DNA from: Didymella arachidicola
Taxonomy: Eukaryota > Ascomycota > Dothideomycetes > Pleosporales > Didymellaceae
Length of the DNA: 64,000 nt
Reading direction: 5' to 3'
Assembly (NCBI GenBank): GCA_016630955.3
Contig: CM049987.1
Span: forward strand, 2,418,001-2,482,000
Shown here piece by piece: positions 1 through 8,154 of the stretch. The translations under genes were made by a program, and so were the position numbers. The stretch's first letter is position 1. Each line of letters starts with the position of its first letter. The notes beneath the pieces were generated by a model that worked only from the letters and a program-made list of their open reading frames with translations, ran no database searches and was not told the origin of the DNA.

Positions 1-691
1 GTTGCTGGTGTGGCCCACTTGGTGGTGGAACACGTTAATAGGGCGCGTTGATGACGTAAGGGCCATGGCAAAGCGCTCCAGGACTTCATTCCGCAACTTC
101 TCACGGCTCCACGAAGATAACTACAGACCCGTTCATCCTAGAAGTGTGTATCCGGTCACGTCCATACCCCAGATCTGTTTACTCATCGCTCTCCGAATTA
201 AGCACTCACACACGAGCTTGTGCCATTCGTTCGAAGATGTTCCAGGATGTCCAGCACTGTTGCGCCAGCAGAGATGAAGCACAAATCTTCAATCTTAGTC
301 AGGTTCCAGGGTGCCGTGCCTAGCTTCACATCGCGTGTCTGGAACAGTGTCTTATCCAATACGCACATGTCGAATTCGCCTATCGCGATGAGAGCACGCT
401 CAACAGTTTCGTCTTGGAGACTTGCCGGGTTTTTATTAAGTATAGGCGTTCAAGAAAGTCCCACGCACGAGTGTGCAGTAGCTCTCGAAGACTTCACGTA
501 GGATTTTTTGGGGAAACCCTTCCAAGATCTCCGCTACTTTCTAGGTCTCGTGGAACTCGTCTCGACCGACAGAAACCGCAAGCTGCGGCTCCGTCCACTG
601 TTTCTGTCAAATCTCTCCATGCTTTGTCGAATGCAGGCTCCCGCTCCTTATTTGGCCACATCCCCTTCTCATGGTTTTTCTTGAAATGCAA
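1..691 (-). pseudogene. Decayed protein-coding remnant, runs off left edge
   Basis: Several protein-like stretches follow each other on the minus strand but in different frames. From about 691 to 560 a frame reads AWRDLTETVDGAAACGFC. A one-base shift is then needed near 570 to continue (DEFHET, then a stop, then KVAEILEGFPQKILREVFES). After two more stops, 431-198 reads NPASLQDETVERALIAIGEF through to CVSA and stop. Another coding-like stretch (SSWSREKLRNEVLERFAM) runs to the edge from about 115. No single ATG-initiated frame joins them and no clean introns explain the breaks, so I read this as a degenerating gene. The family is not recognised; a relation to the neighbouring HET gene is possible but unproven. 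Confidence 0.45.
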
Positions 692-828
692 GTAGATCTA
701 TTACAAAGGATCAGACCGCGAGATGATCTGATCGATCACATACAGAATAATGTCCAGGGATGTGTCCAATTGAGGTGTTGCCGAGAAAATGCTAATCAAG
801 TCAACAGCTTGGTCCTCTTTGGTTGGAT

Positions 829-2697
829 CTACTCAATCACGATGGTCGTGGTCTCGAACTGGCCCAACAGCTCCCCGCCCATCACACCATGGATGTAGCA
901 CTGCTCAATGAGTCTATATCGACCGTCATTGCCTGGCGTCAGAAGAAATGGCACGTTGCCGCCGATGACAATTGAACATAAGTCGCCGACTTCGGTCGCC
1001 GTAGCTGGACTGAGGCCAATTCGTCCGCCTCGTGTCAAGAACAGACACATGTTCAAGGTGAGACTGTGCAACAATTCCGAGATCCTCGTCGCTTCCTCAA
1101 GATCCTTGTTTGTGATCAGCTTCTCCAAGAAAGGATCTTTCTTATTGAGCAATGCCTGGGCGACTTTACGGTATGCGTACATGTGTTGTTGATGCTCGAC
1201 GCTAGAGTCCAAAAGGCCTTGAGAGTAATTTTTTAGCAACGTAAGTGTGAGATCTTCACGGCCAACTTCAAGCCGTAGCTCTTGGGCAGTCAATGCGACG
1301 GCTCGCCACAATCTATCCAAGTACAGCTCGCACTTGTCTGCAGACTGCGTCCAACGCTGGGGAATAAGCAGAAAACTCGAGCTCTCTAGCTGGATGGACT
1401 TCCAGATTATCTTATCGAAAACGAATTTCGCGACTTCCAGGTATCGGCTTTCCGCGATCTCTGCTGAGAAAGATGTTGAGGGACCTCCAGCGTGGAATTC
1501 TTCTGTCCATAATACAAAGAGTCTCCGGAGACAGTGCCATTGCGGGACCCATGTGGGGTGCTGAGGGCCATTCAGACGATCCCTGGAATCTCGCGACACA
1601 GCATTCAGGACCCGCGGCCCTTCAGCTTGAGAAAGGACTAGAGCTGATGCAAGATCGTAGTTCACGCTTTCAATTGACGCAGTGTAGTTGACATTCACTA
1701 GGAGCTGCCCATGCTCGTTCTTGGCATACACACAACCGAGGAACGCATAGACGTAGTCCCGCTCATCTGTTGCTATCAAAATGTTGGCAGAGACCAGAAG
1801 ATTGATGAGGCTCGTTTGTCGAAATGTTTGTGATATAGTCCGAAGAACAGGATGACTCTGTTGCCAAGACAAACGCTGGAAGTGACAATATGTTTGCGTG
1901 AACAGAAGAGCCGGATTCCCCAGCGCTCTGAAATCGTGTACGTTCAGCAATACGCTAAGACTCTGATGCATTGTAGAACAGACCGAGGTCTCGACTACGT
2001 CCGCAATGTCGATGTTAGCCAACCCCCAGAACATACGACAGCGCACTGCCATGGAACATTCTTGTACGGTTCAAACGCGTTCGAACCAAGGTTGGGCCAT
2101 AAGACTGTCGATTGGAACCCAGTATTCGTAGTCCACGGGAATCGGAAACGGTGATCTCCAGATTGTGGAACTCCAAAAATCCCATCCATTGTGTATGAAC
2201 TCTCGCTCAAAGTAGTCGTTAACTGCTTTGATGCGTCGAAAACATTCTTCAGCAATGTTATCATCATCAGGACCAAGCCACGCCAGTACACAAGCAGCAT
2301 TCTCGTAAACCTTGCCCATGTGGGTAACCTGGTGGCCCTTCTCCTCAGCATCGTCTTGGTTGATACACAGCGCATCTGCCCATAACCTCTTGATTTTGTG
2401 CGGGCTCCGGAATCGCCGGAGTGCGTCTGTAAGGCTCCTCGTTATCGTCACAGGCTGGGTGTTGCACCGTATCTGATCAACGACAGTGAGATCGCCCCAG
2501 ACGTACGATATCGCTGAGTACTTCTTGGGGGAATCATACGATTGCAGTTCAAGATGGCAAACAATCTCATCGTGGTAGCTGCCTGGCTGAAGAACGAGGA
2601 CTCTGATGTAGCCGCCTTCGGGAAGCGGTTCGTATATTGAAGGCAACGGCTCCTTCTCTTTCGGCTTGGTATACTTTCGATTTTTGCGCTTGCCCAT
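829..2697 (-). pseudogene. HET-domain (heterokaryon incompatibility) gene with one in-frame TGA
   Basis: HET-domain proteins trigger programmed cell death when genetically different hyphae fuse. The frame opens at ATG 2697 and runs 623 codons to 829, interrupted only by TGA at codon 209 (2071-2073). HET signatures precede the stop: YSAISYVWGD (about residues 60-69), LWADALCINQDD, then PWFERV. The expected Trp codon of the conserved R-x-W-x-x-Q-E motif is exactly where TGA stands, and the same frame continues TVQECSMAVRCRMFWG. One base (TGG to TGA) thus truncates the protein inside the HET domain. No intron with credible splice sites removes the stop. The downstream 400 codons remain open, so the lesion looks recent. 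Alternatives are stop readthrough, RNA editing or a sequencing error. Confidence 0.75.
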
Positions 2698-2803
2698 CTC
2701 AGCTGAATAGAGCGGTGTTGAAGATAGACGTCTGAGTGCAGAGGCTACAGTTGACCTGAAGGTTGACTACTGGAAGTGATCAGGCTGAACCTTGGCCAGC
2801 GCA

Positions 2804-2837
2804 TGCACGTCAGCAGCGTCTGCACGTCAGCAGCGTC
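2804..2837. repeat. 17-bp direct tandem duplication
   Basis: The unit TGCACGTCAGCAGCGTC occurs twice head to tail (2804-2820 and 2821-2837). It lies in the short gap between the HET gene start and the 3' end of the NmrA-like gene. No function is evident. Confidence 0.8.
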
Positions 2838-2891
2838 TGCTCGCTTACGCCACCCTCGGCTGCCACCCATGCTCCCTCTACATCACCTCAC

Positions 2892-3662
2892 CTACGGCAA
2901 CCACGCGTACAGCCACGGAAACACATAGCACAGCAGCCCTTTGCCCAATAACACCGGCGCCCACCACTCAATCTTCGCCTTCCTCCCCTCCTTCAGCAAA
3001 ACACTAACATGCTTCCCTTCCCACCGCGCATCCGCATCGGCGATCTCAATCATGCCGGCCGCGAGATCCAGGAAACTGATGAACGTCTGCTGCCTCTCAG
3101 CACTCAACTCATGCCCCTGCCGCACATCATGCGACAGCCCTCCTGGCATCACAAACGTCATGTCGAGCCAGTCTTCATGTTGTCGCAAGTAGGTCTCGGC
3201 GCACGCGAGATCGTCGTAGATGTATGAGTTGGCTGTGTACATGACATTGTGTACAAAAGAAGGGACGGTAGACCAGAACTTGATGTCAAGGCTGGCAGAA
3301 CTGAGGACGACGAGGCGTGGCGGCTTGAATGCGCGGTCTCGTAACGGCAACGACTGCAGGGCTTTGATGACGGCCTGCGCGCTGTCGACGGAGATGCTGA
3401 CGTCTGGTGCATTTTCCGTGACGGCTACGCATAGAAATGCTGCGCGGGCTTCCTTGAGGCAGGATGCGAGCGTTTGTGTGTCTGAGACGGGGCCTTCGAA
3501 GACATGGATGTTCTCGTTCGAGACAACGGGTGGGTACGAGTGCTCCAACTTGGAACGTGAGCGGACGAGGATGTTGATCTTGTTGTCTGGGTTCTCGCCG
3601 AGGACTTGCAAGATGCTGCCGCCAACCTGGCCTGTGGCTCCCAGAATCGCGTATGCTGACAT
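2892..3662 (-). CDS. NmrA-like / atypical short-chain dehydrogenase family protein
   Basis: Intronless 256-residue protein starting MSAYAILGATGQVGG. The glycine-rich GATGQVGG at residues 8-15 is the NAD(P)-binding turn of an atypical SDR/NmrA-like Rossmann fold. A second-strand basic patch (ILVRSRSKL) is consistent with NADP preference. VVLSSASLD around residue 120 matches the beta-strand carrying the active-site Ser in this superfamily. The classical YxxxK pair is not clear, so it may be a redox sensor or a reductase of unknown substrate. The C-terminus is hydrophobic (LLGKGLLCYVFPWLYAWLP), which could allow membrane association. Its promoter lies on the high-coordinate side, in 3663-4746. 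Confidence 0.8.
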   Translation of the reverse strand: MSAYAILGATGQVGGSILQVLGENPDNKINILVRSRSKLEHSYPPVVSNENIHVFEGPVSDTQTLASCLKEARAAFLCVAVTENAPDVSISVDSAQAVIKALQSLPLRDRAFKPPRLVVLSSASLDIKFWSTVPSFVHNVMYTANSYIYDDLACAETYLRQHEDWLDMTFVMPGGLSHDVRQGHELSAERQQTFISFLDLAAGMIEIADADARWEGKHVSVLLKEGRKAKIEWWAPVLLGKGLLCYVFPWLYAWLP

Positions 3663-4746
3663 TGTGAGTGAAGAGTTGGCCTCAAAACTCTGGCTAGCTG
3701 ATGAAGCTGCAGGCAGGATCAGCCCGCATTAAGTACCTCAAAGCATTACAAGCGCATAACGCCAGGTCTATGATCCGATCTAGGAGATGGGGTCAAGAGA
3801 TCTGTCTGTTCAGCAAGCAGGTTCACGGGCGCCTTAAGCAGCGGAACGGAGCAACATTGCTAGCACCGCGCATTGCAACAGGCTACAATTTGCTTCTCTC
3901 CACTAGCCACACCGCAAACATCAGGTTTCCAGGCGTCCGACACCGAGATGTTAAGAATGGTGGTGGAGGAACAGTCGCGAATCGGAGAAGATCCGGGCGT
4001 TCCCTTCACAGATACACTACGTCATAGCGGCGGATGTCTGAACCATACCCCGACAACGCGCTTCACGGAACCCGTCTCAACACCACGGGCGTGAATCTTA
4101 ATGTGTAGTGATGATCCAGCCATCAGCACTGCAACCCAGCGTTGAATCAACTTAACGGCGTAACTGTCACCGGCTCCGAACCAGCTCGCCATACTCTTGG
4201 ACGCCTTAGACACAGATATCCAGATATAACCCTGTAGCCCTGTAATTGCCACTTCTAAGAGTAATTGCTCGAATCTAATCAACTTGGCTAATCTAGTGCA
4301 CACCTTAACCTACTACTATGTTGCCTAAGACATTTATAACGCTTGTGCAAGCACTGCAAATCACAGTAGCAACCTCCAGTATAACCCCTATCCTATCAAA
4401 CGCTCCTCACGCCTTATATACCCCCCCCCCCCCGCGCGCACAAATAGCACGCTATATATACAACAATCCGCAACGAGTACTACCGGCCTTGCGGTTTCAA
4501 GGGACAGGTGTGTGGATTCTTAGAGCGCGAGGTTGAAGACTGGGTTTAAAGGAGAGAGGGGATAGGAGGGCAGAGATGGGTGGGAGGTGGGATGCGGTTG
4601 AGTGGCATGTTGGTGGGATGGTGAGATGGTGTTGTGCATGCTTTGCGGTGTGGTGTGGTGTATAGGGGTGTCTATTATACTATCCTACTAGATGCTATGT
4701 TTTGACAACACAGCTGGGTTACTTCTATTCCCCTACTTTCCTTCCG
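3663..4746. other. Gene-free interval with homopolymer tract
   Basis: Contains the promoter side of the NmrA-like gene and the 3' side of the UBE2O-like gene, both minus strand. A run of 13 C at 4421-4433 follows TATATA and precedes CGCGCGC. From about 4540 to 4680 the plus strand is G/T-rich (GGTGTGG-type low complexity). No convincing coding region is seen. Confidence 0.7.
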
Positions 4747-7700
4747 CTACACTACACTACGCTTGCTTCGCCTCAACGTTTCCAACCTCTCCACCTCCCT
4801 CCTCAACATAACCACCGCGCCCAAACTCACCGTCCTCAGCCCATCCCGCTCTCCCTCCTCAGCGACAGAGCTGCGCTGGACGACTTCCTTAGCGGCGTCG
4901 ATCGCTTTATCGAGCAGGTGCGGAGCCCCCGGTGCATCACTGCGGTACAGATACTGTAGCTCCTGGGCGAAGGGCTCAACAGGATTGCTAAGCGCGTAGT
5001 GTATAAACGCGCGGGCGCGGAAATACGCGCGTTCGGTATACAACGCCGAACTAAGTCTCGTCTCGGGCGCAGCGCGCTGGACATCGTACCCGGCCTCATT
5101 ATAATACGGATCCTTGACGAGCACCAGCCCCATAATAGACACCAGTACCTGCAACAACGTGCTCTTGGCTGGACTCCAGCCCTCGTTGCGCTCGTCGGTA
5201 TGCCACGTACCCAACAAACTCAGACAAATCTTGCCGTCTTCGTAGAGGTTGGGGTTGATGGGGCCGGTGTTGTTTGTCCAGCTGTGGAAGAAGGCGGAGG
5301 GGGGGGATTGCGGGTAGGACGAGTCGAGGTGGAAGTCGATGAGGAAGGGGGCGTGTTCGTAGGGGGTGTCGGAGGGGCCGATGATGAGGACGCGGAGGAG
5401 GTCGAGGCGCGAGTCCCAGGTGCGGACGAAGATGTTGGGGGGGAGGGAGTTGTGGAGGATTTTGTGCTCTTTGGCGATGCGGCGCAGGAAGGCTGCTGAG
5501 GAGGTTGTTGTGTGGGATAGGTAGTGGTGGGTGGAGGGCGGTGGGGTGTCGAGGATGAGGAATGGTGCGGGACCTTCTGAGGGTGGTTCTGCCTTGTCTT
5601 GCCCCTCTGCTGTTGCTTCGTGGGAGCTTGCAATAGGGTCAGGCGTTGTTTTCGATGTATCAACACCATCGACGGGTTCGAGGTCAGGCATGGATGTATC
5701 ATCATCCTCTTCCTCGACCTCCTCCTCCTCCTCCTCCTCTTCCTCCTCCTCCGTCGACCAGTCTGCCTCGTCTCCGATTGGCGGCTCGCCTTCCATGCCT
5801 TCGTACTCGATCCACATCTCGTTGAACGAGGCCGAGTCAAAGTCAGACAGGTCTTCTTCCGAGTCTTCGATCGAGTCGCCGTCCAGCTCTTGCATGTTGA
5901 GAAACTCGTTGTCCATGTCGGTGCTGTAGGCCAGGGTGACATCCTCGTACACCACCTGGATGTCGATGACAGGCTTGGCTGCGCCGAGACGGATGGTGAC
6001 TTTGCCATCGAGGCCCAGATCCACCACCTCGCCGAACCAGTTGGGGCCAGTTGAGGAGAAATTGGGTGGCAGACTCCTTGGGTGGATGAGAACAAAGTCG
6101 CCTCTCCGCCGTGTCAGCGCTGGCGACGAGTAGATATCGTACAGGCTGACATCCTCAGCAGCCTCGGTGAGCTCGCCTGTTGTCGCGGGCCGCAGCAGAT
6201 CAGCGCCGAAGAACTTGATGTCGTGATTTTTAAACCAGCGGACCCTCGCTATCCGGTCCCGTGACTTTACTTGTTGAACCACACCGACCTTGGCAGGCTC
6301 CTTCATCCACTGGCCGATCTGCTGGTCTGTGCTGTTGCTTTTGTCTTCCTTGCTGCAGATGATCTCGGCCGGCCAGACCTCGTCGTCGTCCTCGACGTTT
6401 GGATCAGGGATGAGCGACGAGCTGACGTCTTCGGTGACGGTCAGGTCCTGCCACTGTACTGTGACCTGCGTGTGTGTCTGCATGACGAGGAAGACGTTCA
6501 TATCGTATCCTAGCGTCTCGGTCCGCGGGAGTTTGCTGACCTTGCCTTGGGGATATCCGTTTGGGAGGGTGTGCGTTCCGTCATACTTGACTGCGGCGGC
6601 TGAGAGGTCCTTGAAGCGCACGCGGTCGCCGACAGCTACGTCGGTGATGTGGTATGTGCGTTCTGTTCCATTCGGTAGCAGCGGCAGGGTTGAGGCGGCG
6701 CCGGCAGTGGCATCGTAGCGGTAGAAGCTGGGGCTCTCGAACTCGTCTCGGCCCAGATTCGCCGGGGGCTCCTCGGCGGCGTACTGTGTGTCCTGGGCGC
6801 CGATGCTCCGTGCCAGCCACTGGACGTCGATCTCGACGGGCCTCGTCTCGACGATGATGCCTTCTGGCTTGATGTTGGGGTCGAAGGCGCCATATCTCCA
6901 CAGCCCACGCCTCAGGTTGCCCTTTTTAGTGCGCACGGTGTCGCCGACGCTGAGACGCTCGACGGTGACCTCGTCGTGCTCCAGCTCGGCCGGGTCTTCG
7001 ACGACGACGACGGCGTTGTTGGACAGCTTGACGGCGACCTCGTCGTAGACGTTCTCGATGCGGCCGACCCAGTCGCCGTAGACGACGATGGCGCCCTCGA
7101 CGAACTCGTGGACGTGGAGCAGCTCGATGTCGGGGACGTTGCGGATGGAGAGGTCGTCGGTGGTGGCCTGTGTGATGTGGCCGCCGTGGAAGTGGGTGGC
7201 GGGGAAGAGGGTGCAGACGGTGTTTGTGCCGATGACGGTGCCGCTCATGTGGTCGTCTGCGCGGCGCTTGACGACATCGCCGACGTACAGGGCGCGGTCG
7301 AGCAGCTGCAGCTGGGCCTCGGGGATCAGCTCCGTCTTGAGCTGCGTCTGCCACGAGACGAGGACGGTGCCGCGCGGGGGGATGCCCGTCTTCATGAAGG
7401 CGTGGAAGTCGGGCAGGGGGACGTCGCGGTGGCGCTCGATGTCCTCGCCATAGTCGCGCTGGGGGCGGGGCTCGTGGGTGTCGACGTCGGTGAAGGAGCG
7501 GTCGACGACGCCGACGCTGTACTTGTCGTCGCGGAGGCCGACGGTGTCTTCGACGCAGAACACGACGTCCGGGGGGCGCTGCATGGGTGGCGTGGGGGCG
7601 GCGGGGGTGTCGTGGGTGTCGTGGGCGTCGTGGGCGTCGTGGGCGTCGTGGGCGTCGTGGGCGTCGTGGGCGTCGTGGGCGTCGTGGGCGGGCTGGGGCG

Positions 7701-8085
7701 AGGCAAAGACGCTGTGGGCGGCGAAGAAAGGCACGAGATTGTTTGCCAGCGGCGGTGGGGCGGTCGCGGCGGCTGCGGGGCTGGCGGTGGTCAGGAAGCG
7801 GTCCTGGAAGAGGCGCGACAGGAAGCCCTCGATGACGCCGGAGTCGCTGCGATGCGGGAGCGGGAGCGGGTGCGGGTCCCGGGTCGAGTGCGGGTGTCTG
7901 TCGTCTCGCGAGGCGTCGCCATCCATGGCAGGCAGCGCGACGACATGTGAAGAGTTGCGTCGCCTGCGGGCGGCCACTGGCGCAGGGCTTAGCGCTGCAG
8001 GGATGGCGCCCGTCTGGACACTCCCGTCTTGCCCGCAAACAGAGGGCCGTGACAGGTGATACGCGGGGGGAATGCCCAGGGACAT
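4747..8085 (-). CDS. UBE2O: UBE2O-like E2/E3 hybrid ubiquitin-conjugating enzyme
   Basis: Large E2 (E2-230K/UBE2O family), which transfers ubiquitin and can act as its own E3, in vertebrates on unassembled ribosomal and other orphan subunits. The frame encodes 1112 residues without introns. A C-terminal UBC domain (about 870-1040) contains NPNLYEDGKICLSLLGTW; Cys954 aligns with the catalytic Cys, and NPN replaces the HPN of ordinary E2s, as in UBE2O. Upstream are repeated SH3/KOW-like beta modules (DWVGRIENVYDEVAVKL, VGDTVRTKKGNLRRGLWRYG) and an acidic tract near residue 780. Residues about 130-155 are a 9-bp minisatellite-encoded A-H-D repeat. The first ATG (8085) lies in a duplicated 37-bp segment; Met54 (codon 7924-7926, MDGDASRDD) is a credible alternative start. 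Divergent from COG5. Confidence 0.9.
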   Translation of the reverse strand: MSLGIPPAYHLSRPSVCGQDGSVQTGAIPAALSPAPVAARRRRNSSHVVALPAMDGDASRDDRHPHSTRDPHPLPLPHRSDSGVIEGFLSRLFQDRFLTTASPAAAATAPPPLANNLVPFFAAHSVFASPQPAHDAHDAHDAHDAHDAHDAHDAHDTHDTPAAPTPPMQRPPDVVFCVEDTVGLRDDKYSVGVVDRSFTDVDTHEPRPQRDYGEDIERHRDVPLPDFHAFMKTGIPPRGTVLVSWQTQLKTELIPEAQLQLLDRALYVGDVVKRRADDHMSGTVIGTNTVCTLFPATHFHGGHITQATTDDLSIRNVPDIELLHVHEFVEGAIVVYGDWVGRIENVYDEVAVKLSNNAVVVVEDPAELEHDEVTVERLSVGDTVRTKKGNLRRGLWRYGAFDPNIKPEGIIVETRPVEIDVQWLARSIGAQDTQYAAEEPPANLGRDEFESPSFYRYDATAGAASTLPLLPNGTERTYHITDVAVGDRVRFKDLSAAAVKYDGTHTLPNGYPQGKVSKLPRTETLGYDMNVFLVMQTHTQVTVQWQDLTVTEDVSSSLIPDPNVEDDDEVWPAEIICSKEDKSNSTDQQIGQWMKEPAKVGVVQQVKSRDRIARVRWFKNHDIKFFGADLLRPATTGELTEAAEDVSLYDIYSSPALTRRRGDFVLIHPRSLPPNFSSTGPNWFGEVVDLGLDGKVTIRLGAAKPVIDIQVVYEDVTLAYSTDMDNEFLNMQELDGDSIEDSEEDLSDFDSASFNEMWIEYEGMEGEPPIGDEADWSTEEEEEEEEEEEVEEEDDDTSMPDLEPVDGVDTSKTTPDPIASSHEATAEGQDKAEPPSEGPAPFLILDTPPPSTHHYLSHTTTSSAAFLRRIAKEHKILHNSLPPNIFVRTWDSRLDLLRVLIIGPSDTPYEHAPFLIDFHLDSSYPQSPPSAFFHSWTNNTGPINPNLYEDGKICLSLLGTWHTDERNEGWSPAKSTLLQVLVSIMGLVLVKDPYYNEAGYDVQRAAPETRLSSALYTERAYFRARAFIHYALSNPVEPFAQELQYLYRSDAPGAPHLLDKAIDAAKEVVQRSSVAEEGERDGLRTVSLGAVVMLRREVERLETLRRSKRSVV
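7609..7689. repeat. 9-bp minisatellite inside the UBE2O-like CDS
   Basis: Nine head-to-tail copies of GTCGTGGGC (first copy ends in T) encode Ala-His-Asp units, one Thr-His-Asp, on the minus strand. The period is a multiple of three, so copy-number change keeps the frame. All six frames through the tract are open, which explains several long shadow ORFs here. Confidence 0.95.
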
Positions 8086-8153
8086 TGCTACTACACTGCC
8101 GTTGACGCTCTCCCAGGGACATTGCTATTACACTGCCATTGACGCGCTCCCAG
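8075..8153. repeat. 37-bp tandem duplication spanning a divergent promoter
   Basis: Copy 1 is 8075-8111 and copy 2 is 8112-8148, differing at only a few positions; a third copy begins (CCCAG, 8149-8153). Each copy contains CAT, an ATG on the minus strand. The UBE2O-like start (8083-8085) is in copy 1 and an out-of-frame duplicate ATG (8120-8122) is in copy 2. Confidence 0.9.
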
Positions 8154-8154
8154 C
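8086..8154. promoter_or_regulatory. 69-bp bidirectional intergenic region, UBE2O-like / COG5
   Basis: Only 69 bp separate the first ATG of the minus-strand E2 gene from the ATG of plus-strand COG5. Any promoter must be shared or lie inside one of the coding ends. If the E2 really starts at Met54 (7926), the shared interval grows to about 230 bp, which is more usual for a fungal divergent promoter. No TATA box is visible. Confidence 0.55.

Noticed and set aside
2071..2073. RIP as the cause of the HET stop
   Set aside because: On the opposite strand the changed C is followed by C, not A, so it does not fit the CpA preference of RIP. One site also cannot establish RIP.
6976..7950. 324-codon plus-strand Val/Gly/Asp-rich ORF
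   Set aside because: Antisense shadow of the E2 gene with composition set by the minisatellite and codon bias.
6926..8122. 398-codon minus-strand ORF overlapping the UBE2O-like gene
   Set aside because: Arg/Pro-rich out-of-frame shadow of GC-rich coding DNA and the 9-bp minisatellite; its ATG arises from the 37-bp duplication.
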